A stretch of 64,000 nucleotides of DNA, from NCBI RefSeq assembly GCF_000942395.1, contig NZ_LN812102.1, forward strand, positions 744,017 to 808,016. The letters are read 5' to 3'. The DNA comes from Risungbinella massiliensis. GTDB lineage: Bacteria > Bacillota > Bacilli > Thermoactinomycetales > Thermoactinomycetaceae. The notes under the pieces are model-generated. The model worked only from the letters and a program-made list of their open reading frames with translations. It had not been told where the DNA came from and did not search any database. This document shows, piece by piece, positions 57,581 through 64,000 of this stretch (its first letter is position 1; each line of letters starts with the position of its first letter). The position numbers and the translations under genes were made by a program.

Positions 57581-57853
57581 ATGAGAGTCATCCTCTCTCG
57601 AAACCAAAAAGCCTTTCAGATTAGCCTATTCCTTCTCGCAGCTTTAGGAGCCATCATGAATCTGATCGGTTCCCCTACGAGTACAATGATTCAACTAGGA
57701 TTTCTAGGATTGATCATCTATTGGAGCAACCGTCCACCTACTTGGCTACAGCGCTTGGTAAGTGTCGGCCCCGTCGTTTATCGACAACAGCCTGTTAAGA
57801 AAGTATCTGCCAAAAAGAATCGTAAGTTCCGTGTAATTGATGGGAATAAATAA
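57581..57853 (+). CDS. Small membrane protein, SA1362/YqhP-like
   Basis: 90 residues with two membrane segments (about 12-26 and 34-48, FLLAALGAIMN and LGFLGLIIYWS) and a basic tail (VKKVSAKKNRKFRV). Context next to yqhQ points to the SA1362/YqhP family. ATG with AGAGGAGGGA. Function unknown. Confidence 0.8.
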   Translation: MRVILSRNQKAFQISLFLLAALGAIMNLIGSPTSTMIQLGFLGLIIYWSNRPPTWLQRLVSVGPVVYRQQPVKKVSAKKNRKFRVIDGNK

Positions 57854-57897
57854 CCAAAAAGGCCGCTCTCTGTTGAAGAGAAGCGGCTTTTTTGGTT
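57852..57897 (+). terminator. Bidirectional terminator after the YqhP-like gene
   Basis: AACCAAAAAGGCCGCTCTCT pairs with AGAGAAGCGGCTTTTTTGGTT (one bulge). Confidence 0.93.
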
Positions 57898-57944
57898 ACA
57901 GGCATTGTCATTTCCCACACTTTTAAACGTGTATAGTTTCAAAG

Positions 57945-58271
57945 TCAGTCTTTCACCTTTATCTGGACTTTCCCGCTACTCGCTCCTAAAACATAAGGAT
58001 ATACTACCATTTGAGGATAGATACGATTCGGATCTGGTTTTTTCTCCTCTACTTTAATTTGGATCTCTTCTTGGTTTTCTATTACTTCCACTACCTCCGC
58101 TTGAAACCCGGGATTAGGTCGCATCCCCAATGAGATGAGTAGATAATTTTGATCTTGATGTTGAAACTCATGAACTCCCTTTTTTTTCCGTTCTGAATGA
58201 AGCCAATCATTCACTTCTTCGGGTAGTTCTAACTGCTCTATATGAGAAAGAAATTGAAATCGCTTTTCCAC
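57945..58271 (-). CDS. PrcB-like C-terminal domain protein
   Basis: 108 residues; the YLLISLGMRPNPGFQAEVVEV and YPYVLGASSGKVQI segments resemble the PrcB_C domain found in protease-associated proteins. No signal peptide. GTG start shares one base with the patatin stop (TAGTG), so it is translationally coupled. Function unknown. Confidence 0.75.
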   Translation of the reverse strand: MEKRFQFLSHIEQLELPEEVNDWLHSERKKKGVHEFQHQDQNYLLISLGMRPNPGFQAEVVEVIENQEEIQIKVEEKKPDPNRIYPQMVVYPYVLGASSGKVQIKVKD

Positions 58272-59227
58272 TACCTCACCTCCTTGTTCTCATTACCAAT
58301 CTGAATATTCACCCCTTTTTTCTTTCCTCTAGCTACGAGATAAGAATCGAAGGTCCAATGATTGAAAAAGAGTTCGGCTGCTTGAACACCTGATTTAAAC
58401 AGGGCATCTCTGCGTTCTTTATCAATATCAAAATCGGTCAATTTCACATCTAAAGTAGGTACAAAGATCGTTCGAGCCTCATCCTTTTTAGCGATCAGCC
58501 GGTTATCATGAGCATCCATCATCGTCTCAAAAATCGCCTTGAATAAACTGATAGGACCATGTATTTGATGTGCTTTCCCCGTATTTTCCCCCATTAAGCG
58601 AAAACCAAAAGTAGGCCAACGTGGTTGCTCTTCATCGAATAACCAAATGGGGAAATTACTTAGTAATCCACCATCTACTAAATAATTATAGGTGCCATTT
58701 TTCCGATTGTAGAGAGGAAATGGTTCAAAGAAAAACGGAATATTACAACTAATTCGAACAGCTTTGGCAATAGAGAATTCCCCAGGATCGTATCCTAGTG
58801 AATCCAAATCTTTCGGGAATACAAGTAGACTCTCATTGCTAATATCGCTTACTACGATATGTAGCTCTTTTTCTTTTAAGTCTGCAAACGTCCGTATTCC
58901 CTTTGCTGCAAGCAGATCGCTAAGCCACGATTCTATTCGATCAGAGCGGTACATTCCTTTTCTAGTCAAGATACGGAGGCTAGGTCCCACAAATGGGATA
59001 AAATCATACCAAGACCCATGCAAGAAATCCGAAAAGCTTTTTTCCAACATTAATTGATAAAGCTCTTCACCTGTATACCCGGCAGCGAGCAGCGAAGCAA
59101 TGATCGATCCAGCTGAGGTTCCAGCGATTCTCTTCCACTGATAGCCCTTTTTCTCCGCTACACACAATGCGCCAACCAATCCAATTCCTTTCACCCCTCC
59201 ACCTTCAAAAACCGCATCAGCCCACAT
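58271..59227 (-). CDS. Patatin-like phospholipase (YqhO-like)
   Basis: 318 residues from the ATG at 59227 (GGAGGAAA). Oxyanion hole FEGGGVKGIG (9-14), nucleophile elbow GTSAGS (Ser38), and DGGLLSNFP for the catalytic Asp. A Ser-Asp dyad lipid hydrolase. B. subtilis yqhO has the same location, between mntR and yqhP. Confidence 0.92.
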   Translation of the reverse strand: MWADAVFEGGGVKGIGLVGALCVAEKKGYQWKRIAGTSAGSIIASLLAAGYTGEELYQLMLEKSFSDFLHGSWYDFIPFVGPSLRILTRKGMYRSDRIESWLSDLLAAKGIRTFADLKEKELHIVVSDISNESLLVFPKDLDSLGYDPGEFSIAKAVRISCNIPFFFEPFPLYNRKNGTYNYLVDGGLLSNFPIWLFDEEQPRWPTFGFRLMGENTGKAHQIHGPISLFKAIFETMMDAHDNRLIAKKDEARTIFVPTLDVKLTDFDIDKERRDALFKSGVQAAELFFNHWTFDSYLVARGKKKGVNIQIGNENKEVR

Positions 59228-59340
59228 CTCGTTTCCTCCTTTTTTATTAGGCTCCATAACTTATCGTATGTCACCAAAAACAAATATTGTTTGGATTCCA
59301 CAAGACTGTTTGTAGGGGAATTTACCGAAGTAATCTTCAC

Positions 59341-60141
59341 TCAACTTTTCTTTTTCTTTGCATGATTTTTTGCTCTCTCTACTTTTTCCGGCTTATGATG
59401 TTTTAAATGGTTGAGAATAAATTCCTTGTATCCTAACAATCTTAGAATAAAAAGAACATTATTGTTTAATAGCGGTTGCCTATAATCACTTGGGTCAATG
59501 AGTGTAGATTTTGATTTGGACTTTATTTTTCCAGTCTTTTTAAGAGTGAATAATGTATTAGAAGTTCGTTTTTCTTGATCATCATGATGGTGTACATCAA
59601 ATTTTTGTAACTCATAAAATGTGATGTTCCCCCTAAAAGTGATAAATTGGGAAGGTAAAATAGGCAACTTCTGCGATTTTATTATATGAGGAGGGGCATC
59701 TAGTGCTAAGGTATCATGATTCGTATATCGATATTCTTTTATATTTAAAATGGCAGGCTGCAAAGATCTTCTTCCATAGAACGTCTTGATTAAAAGAGTT
59801 TTTGATTTTACTGAGCAAATAAATACTATATCTGAATCAATAATACCCCTTGTTGGTGAAATTAATTTTATTCGACCAGGAATTAGTAATAGTTGATTTA
59901 GTAAGATACTAAGCAACCGATATTCAATAGGAGGTCCAACTCTTGTGTTCCACCTCTTATAAGCATGATAGGACACGGAGATCCGTGTGATATTTTTCGG
60001 TAATGATTGGTATTTATGATTTTTACTAGTGGATAATAATTTTACTATTTCATTATTACTGTTTATTCTGTTAATTCTGATAAAACTGAATCCCTGTACA
60101 ATTTTTGGCTTTTTGCTCGTTAAGGCGTTTAATAAACTCAT
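59341..60141 (-). CDS. Unrecognised basic protein
   Basis: 266 residues, very basic, ending in a Lys-rich tail (NHAKKKKS). The middle segment has SYHAYKRWNTRVG (His59, Trp64), RIKLISPTRGIIDSDIVFI and TLLIKTFYGR, a layout a little like the HA-x-x-R small nuclease-type domains (DUF4258/RelE), but I cannot confirm it. No membrane segments or signal. ATG after GAGGGGAG. Its AT-rich codons are slightly more biased than neighbours. It interrupts the conserved mntR-yqhO pair. Confidence 0.65.
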   Translation of the reverse strand: MSLLNALTSKKPKIVQGFSFIRINRINSNNEIVKLLSTSKNHKYQSLPKNITRISVSYHAYKRWNTRVGPPIEYRLLSILLNQLLLIPGRIKLISPTRGIIDSDIVFICSVKSKTLLIKTFYGRRSLQPAILNIKEYRYTNHDTLALDAPPHIIKSQKLPILPSQFITFRGNITFYELQKFDVHHHDDQEKRTSNTLFTLKKTGKIKSKSKSTLIDPSDYRQPLLNNNVLFILRLLGYKEFILNHLKHHKPEKVERAKNHAKKKKS

Positions 60142-60188
60142 TTTGCTCCCCTCATATATGACTTTATTTTCCTAAATTTAATCCTATG

Positions 60189-60216
60189 AAAAAACCCAAG
60201 GAAAATCCCAGGGTTA
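60189..60216 (-). terminator. Terminator of mntR
   Basis: On the minus strand AACCC pairs with GGGTT around a GGGATTTTCC inner stem, then TTTTTTC. Just past the mntR stop. Confidence 0.6.
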
Positions 60217-60222
60217 ACAGTA

Positions 60223-60663
60223 TTACATATCTTCGATAATCTTTGCTTCCTTTGCTTCAGCTTCTTGAAGACCTTCTACAATTTTTGGATTGTTCTCAAG
60301 AAATTGGACTAAGCTTTCTATACATGTGATGGAGTCCCAACTGAGATGATGCTCAATACCTTCCACATCCGTATAAATGTTCTCTTCCTGGACACCAATT
60401 AATCGTAAGAACTGCTCCAATAAATGATGACGATCTACAAGACGCTTTCCTATCTTTTTCCCTTTAGGAGTAAGCATCAAACCGCGATATTTCTCATAAA
60501 TCAAATAACTACTCTGATCTAATTTCTGCACCATTTTGGTCACGGACGAGGGATGTACTTCCAACGCTTCCGCAATATCAGAGACTCTCGCATAACCTTT
60601 GGTCTCTATTAATTTATAAATATTTTCTAAGTAGTCTTCCATGCTGGACGTCGGCGCTGGCAT
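60223..60663 (-). CDS. mntR: Manganese transport regulator MntR (DtxR family)
   Basis: 146 residues: HTH (about 25-60, [23 protein letters not shown]) and the metal site Asp10, Glu13, His79, Glu101, Glu104, His105 (with [10 protein letters not shown]). This is the full Mn-binding set of B. subtilis MntR. Represses Mn uptake when Mn is bound. ATG after TTAGGGGG. Position near yqhO fits the conserved order. Confidence 0.95.
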   Translation of the reverse strand: MPAPTSSMEDYLENIYKLIETKGYARVSDIAEALEVHPSSVTKMVQKLDQSSYLIYEKYRGLMLTPKGKKIGKRLVDRHHLLEQFLRLIGVQEENIYTDVEGIEHHLSWDSITCIESLVQFLENNPKIVEGLQEAEAKEAKIIEDM

Positions 60664-60890
60664 GAACAGTTCCCCCTAACATAAAACTTTTCATAGACTT
60701 CATTTTATCATAGTGAAAGTTTGGAAGACAAACGAACTTACTTCATCATTAATTGTTTTGAGAATCGTCTAATTAGACGACCATTCCTTAATTGACCGAT
60801 GATCAAGGGGTTCGCTTGCCTTCTTATATGTTGAAAAAATTTTTGATCTATTTTACAGAACAAAACTTATCTACTTTCAGCTTTGATCGA

Positions 60891-61364
60891 TCAACTCCCT
60901 ACAGGTCTAGCAAGAAGACGAATAGTGTCCAATAAAATTAGTCCACTTTTCAAAACAAATACGACTAATATCTTTCTGGTAGTTTTCGGTGGAGGTGGGA
61001 CAATGGTATAATAATTCAGATATTTGGGTGTATTAGTGGATGGGATTTCTAATAATAATGGAGTAATCCGTAGATTGTTCCCGTTGGCATCTTGATAAGC
61101 TACTACTGCTTGTAGCGATGCATCCCCTTGACGAGGAGTCGCATTGAACACTCGAAAATAGAGATAGTATGCCATGTTCGTCTGCGGTAGAAATGGTTGT
61201 CGTTGAGATACAATCGCATCTCCCGATAAGGCTTTCATTAAAAGCGCTGAGTCCCCTTTAATAAGAGGATTCGAGACTACTCGAATTTGGGAGCCTTTCC
61301 AAGGTGCCAAACCTTGCCGAAAATCACTATTTTTCACCAGGTTTTTACTAGCTGCCACAAGCAT
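60891..61364 (-). CDS. Carbohydrate-binding-like fold protein
   Basis: 157 residues: NLVKNSDFRQGLAPWKGSQ at the N-terminus and a jelly-roll-like beta pattern (AYYLYFRVFNATP, SLQAVVAYQDANGNNLR). It resembles the NTTRR-F1 / CBM-like domains of spore-surface proteins. No signal peptide, which fits a mother-cell coat protein, but this is only inference. ATG close to GAAAGGGGAA. Confidence 0.6.
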   Translation of the reverse strand: MLVAASKNLVKNSDFRQGLAPWKGSQIRVVSNPLIKGDSALLMKALSGDAIVSQRQPFLPQTNMAYYLYFRVFNATPRQGDASLQAVVAYQDANGNNLRITPLLLEIPSTNTPKYLNYYTIVPPPPKTTRKILVVFVLKSGLILLDTIRLLARPVGS

Positions 61365-61450
61365 TTCCCCTTTCTATTAAAAACTTCTTTTCTATCTTAT
61401 GTATGAGAGGAGTGTTTGGCGTGGACGAACATGGAAATATGATTTCAACC

Positions 61451-61494
61451 GAAAAAGGAAGATCAGTTAAACATGCTGATCTTCCTTTTTCTTT
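61451..61494 (+). terminator. Terminator-like hairpin in the hutH leader
   Basis: GAAAAAGGAAGATCAG pairs exactly with CTGATCTTCCTTTTTC around a 9-base loop; the T run continues. It ends about 40 bases upstream of the hutH ATG, with no gene end on this strand before it, so it may be an attenuator. Confidence 0.75.
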
Positions 61495-61534
61495 GTCTCT
61501 TTATCCAAATAACATAGGAAAGGATACGGTAAAA

Positions 61535-63058
61535 ATGCGAGAAATAATTCTAGATGGACAGAAACTTACCTTTTTTGATTATGAGCAAATAGTGAACTAC
61601 CGTCTCCCGATCCGATTAGCGCCTGAGGTCTATGTTCGTATGAATGCATCCCGACAATATGTAGAAGAATGTCTTCGTGAAGGCCGTGTTGTATATGGAA
61701 TCACCACCGGTTTTGGCAAATTTAGTGATCAGGTGATTCCAGTAGAAGATGCGTCCCTTCTACAAGCCAACCTTTTGATGAGCCATGCTTGTGGAGTAGG
61801 AGAGCCTATCCCCATTGAAATAGTGAGAGGCATGCTACTATTGCGTATTCAAGCATTAATCCAAGGATATTCTGGTGTTCGTCCGATCGTCGTGGAAAGA
61901 CTTGTTCAATTTTTAAATGAAGGATTATATCCTGTAGTCCCTTCACAAGGGTCACTGGGTGCTTCAGGAGATCTAGCCCCTCTGTCACATATGGCTCTTC
62001 CCATTATCGGTTTAGGAGAAGTTCATTTTAACGGCAAGCAAATACCTACAATGGAAGCTTATCAACAGCTTGGATGGGAACCACTCACCTTAAAAGCAAA
62101 AGAAGGACTCGCACTGATAAATGGTACCCAATTTATGGGAAGTTACCTCACCAATGTAATTTTAGAGGCTCATAATCTACTCCTAGCAGCGGACATTATT
62201 GGTGCGCTCACTATGGAGGCCTTACATGGAATCCCCGATGCAATGGATCCACTCCTTCATCGAGTTCGTGGGCAAAATGGGCAGATTCAGACAGCAGCTA
62301 ATCTCCTTCGATTGCTTCAAAATAGTAGGGAAGTCTCAAAGGCTGGAGAACTCCGAGTCCAAGACGCCTATACCTTACGCTGTATCCCTCAAGTCCATGG
62401 TGCCTCCAAAGATGCTTTTCACTATGTAGCATCTATCATGGAGCGGGAGTTAAATGCGGTCACTGATAACCCTTTGATCTTTCCATCAGAAGAAAAAGTT
62501 CTCTCAGGAGGAAACTTCCATGGTCAACCACTAGCTCTAGCCGCAGACTTTCTTAGTATTGCAATGGCAGAGATCGCCAATATTTCGGAACGACGAACAG
62601 AACGTCTTGTGAATCCGCAATTAAGTGGGTTACCCGCCTTTTTAACGACCAAAGGGGGATTACACTCTGGCTATATGATCTATCAGTATGTGGCTGCTTC
62701 ACTCGTCTCAGAAAATAAAGTACTTGCCCATCCCTCTTCTGTGGATTCGATCCCTTCTTCAGCAAATCAAGAAGATCATGTTAGTATGGGAGCATATGGT
62801 ACAAAAAAATGTCATCAAATTTTACAAAATGTAAGGAAAGTTTTAGCGATAGAATATATATGTGCCGCACAAGCGATTGAGTTTGGTTCAAAACGATTAG
62901 GCAAAGGCACACAAGTCGCATATGACTTGCTCAGAGCATACATTCCAGAGCTTTCAGGAGATAGAATTGGCTCAGAAGATATCCAGAAAGCGACAGAGAT
63001 CCTGGCGTCCAAGAAATTGGTCGAAAAAGTAGGCAAAGAGATCGAAATCTGTTTATAA
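61535..63058 (+). CDS. hutH: Histidine ammonia-lyase
   Basis: 507 residues from the ATG at 61535 (AAAGGA 10 bases upstream); the open frame extends 44 codons upstream, but through the leader hairpin. The MIO-forming ASG triad is at 143-145 (GASGDLAPL), with YGITTGFG, NGTQFM and TDNPLIF. Deaminates histidine to urocanate. No other hut genes follow, unlike the usual hutPHUIG operon. Control by the leader hairpin is likely. Confidence 0.95.
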   Translation: MREIILDGQKLTFFDYEQIVNYRLPIRLAPEVYVRMNASRQYVEECLREGRVVYGITTGFGKFSDQVIPVEDASLLQANLLMSHACGVGEPIPIEIVRGMLLLRIQALIQGYSGVRPIVVERLVQFLNEGLYPVVPSQGSLGASGDLAPLSHMALPIIGLGEVHFNGKQIPTMEAYQQLGWEPLTLKAKEGLALINGTQFMGSYLTNVILEAHNLLLAADIIGALTMEALHGIPDAMDPLLHRVRGQNGQIQTAANLLRLLQNSREVSKAGELRVQDAYTLRCIPQVHGASKDAFHYVASIMERELNAVTDNPLIFPSEEKVLSGGNFHGQPLALAADFLSIAMAEIANISERRTERLVNPQLSGLPAFLTTKGGLHSGYMIYQYVAASLVSENKVLAHPSSVDSIPSSANQEDHVSMGAYGTKKCHQILQNVRKVLAIEYICAAQAIEFGSKRLGKGTQVAYDLLRAYIPELSGDRIGSEDIQKATEILASKKLVEKVGKEIEICL

Positions 63059-63083
63059 TAACGGTAAGAAAGGAGTGAAATTT

Positions 63084-63284
63084 TTGCGTAGATATAATCC
63101 CCATAGAATTCGCTCGCGCGATGTTTCACGTTCTTTCCGCAATTTCCAATCGAAGCAAACTAACCAATATGACGCGGAATTGGAAGATCCAATGAAAGTA
63201 GAGAACGTAGAAGCCGAATTCGAGAAATTACGAAAAGAAAACGTGCGACTAAAACAAAAATTACAAGAATTAGATGGCATCTGA
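63084..63284 (+). CDS. Small coiled-coil protein
   Basis: 66 residues from the TTG at 63084 (AAAGGAG 8 bases upstream; an in-frame GTG at 63075 overlaps that site). Basic N-terminal half (RYNPHRIRSRDV) and an acidic/basic heptad coil (about 35-63, VENVEAEFEKLRKENVRLKQKL). Cotranscribed with hutH; function not known. Confidence 0.65.
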   Translation: MRRYNPHRIRSRDVSRSFRNFQSKQTNQYDAELEDPMKVENVEAEFEKLRKENVRLKQKLQELDGI

Positions 63285-63294
63285 TGATATGTAA

Positions 63295-63333
63295 AGCTTA
63301 CCTATATAGAAAACTATAGGTAAGCTATTTTTT
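63295..63333 (+). terminator. Terminator of the hutH unit
   Basis: AGCTTACCTATA pairs exactly with TATAGGTAAGCT, followed by ATTTTTT. Bases 63340-63530 after it show no gene. Confidence 0.95.
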
Positions 63334-63535
63334 CGATTATGATTTTTCTTCGAAACAAGTAAAATAACCACCAAAAGAGTATATCGACTTTCGGCTACCC
63401 ATACGGAAATTTACCTGAGATTGGTTCATGTAATGAATTGCTTGGCGAACCATCTCATCTTTTTCATCCAAAAGTATCGCTCGCTATGTTCAAAAACTAG
63501 CGGGAAAAATAGTTTTATACATGTAATAAAGAACA

Positions 63536-63574
63536 AACAGCCACCTTTCATAATAAGAAGGGTGGCTGTTTTTA
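63536..63574 (-). terminator. Terminator of the quinone reductase gene
   Basis: AACAGCCACC pairs with GGTGGCTGTT plus flanking pairs; on the minus strand AAAACAGCC... is followed by T-rich sequence, and on the plus strand TTTTT follows. Confidence 0.75.
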
Positions 63575-63598
63575 ATTATATATACTTTCTAATCTACA

Positions 63599-64000
63599 TT
63601 AACTAGGTATTCCAACCAAAGCATCCGCTATTTGATGGCAAGCTTCTTTTACTTCTAGCAACATGCTCTCTCTCGTCCCTTCCGATGCAGTAGAAGGGTC
63701 AAAAAAGAATTTATGATCCAATACTTTAAAACCAATAAACTCCAGGATTCCTACATCTTGAATAAATTGCATGCTATCAACTAGACGGGCAGATTGAAGC
63801 GTTTCCTCTTTTGCCCCAGTAGTCTGAATGACGTAAGCATATTTCCCTTTTAAGTGTCCACCTTGATAGAGTGGATCTTTTCTAGAAAACATATAGAACA
63901 TAACTCGATCGATATACCCTTTTAATATAGCAGGCATACCCATCCACCAAGTAGGATGTACAAAGAAAACAAGATCCGCACCTTCTAGTAACTCATGTTC
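63599..64000 (-). CDS. NAD(P)H-dependent flavodoxin-fold quinone reductase, C-terminal part
   Basis: 134 codons, open at the right edge. The segment reads EHELLEGADLVFFVHPTWWMGMPAILKG (first 19 codons upstream of the nearest ATG are also open), then YIDRVM and GGHLKGKYAYVIQTTGA, which match the NQO1/MdaB/YwrO-type flavodoxin-like oxidoreductases. The WW-x-MPA-x-LKG-x-IDR motif is the hallmark. It reduces quinones or flavins with NAD(P)H in the cytoplasm. The N-terminus is outside the window. Confidence 0.9.
   Translation of the reverse strand, partial: EHELLEGADLVFFVHPTWWMGMPAILKGYIDRVMFYMFSRKDPLYQGGHLKGKYAYVIQTTGAKEETLQSARLVDSMQFIQDVGILEFIGFKVLDHKFFFDPSTASEGTRESMLLEVKEACHQIADALVGIPS

Noticed and set aside
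61403-61534. 44-codon N-terminal extension of hutH
   Set aside because: It runs through the leader hairpin, and AAAGGA before 61535 plus the usual HutH length (about 507) favour the later start.

Overview
The window comes from a low-GC, endospore-forming member of the Bacillales. The evidence is a complete spoIIIAA-AH cluster, a tricistronic gerA-type germination operon, an MntR regulator, strong Shine-Dalgarno sites with frequent GTG/TTG starts, and AT-rich intergenic DNA. A placement near Thermoactinomycetaceae is possible but is only an impression. No rRNA, tRNA or CRISPR array was seen.

The backbone, read right to left on the minus strand, follows the well known Bacillus subtilis mntR-yqhO-yqhP-yqhQ-aroQ-papA-efp-spoIIIA-accBC-yqhY-nusB-folD-xseAB-ispA segment. 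Three accessory blocks interrupt it. Block 1 (about 2.9-27.6 kb, between folD and nusB) holds a gerA-type operon, a TPP riboswitch with thiC, a small GC-rich gene unlike anything around it, a MarR-GNAT fusion with an MFS transporter, a dnaI relic, a UlaA/UlaB-type PTS operon with transaldolase and PRD regulator, the arginine operon argCJBDF, and a Tm-1-like / TIM-barrel / caspase-like gene row. Block 2 (about 30.6-33.8 kb) holds a transglutaminase-fold membrane protein with a Ser in place of the active-site Cys, and pepF. Block 3 (about 39.3-54.1 kb, between spoIIIAA and efp) holds an XRE-TPR regulator, acetyltransferases, transporters, DegV, DUF554, a complete IS200/IS605 element (tnpA, tnpB and probable omega RNA), an aromatic amino acid hydroxylase, DinB, CsaA, an FAH-family enzyme, a MITE-like palindrome and a Nfu_N-HEAT protein.

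The right end (56.5-64 kb) has yqhQ, yqhP-like, PrcB-like and yqhO-like genes, an unrecognised basic protein, mntR, hutH behind a hairpin leader that looks like an attenuator, a small coiled-coil gene and a truncated NAD(P)H-quinone reductase.

Physiology: arginine is made from glutamate through the acetyl cycle (argC, J, B, D, F). The PTS operon would import and phosphorylate a sugar acid such as ascorbate, with transaldolase downstream and the PRD regulator possibly supplying the IIA function. The acc, nusB, folD, xse and ispA genes are housekeeping, and spoIIIA plus ger serve sporulation and germination. The most unusual signals are the GC-rich 59-codon gene at 9907-10086 with its own promoter and 5' hairpin, the duplicated small acidic peptide genes at 10461 and 18462 (one frameshifted), the caspase-like gene row at 24.8-27.6 kb, and the IS605 insertion that separates a gene from its terminator.
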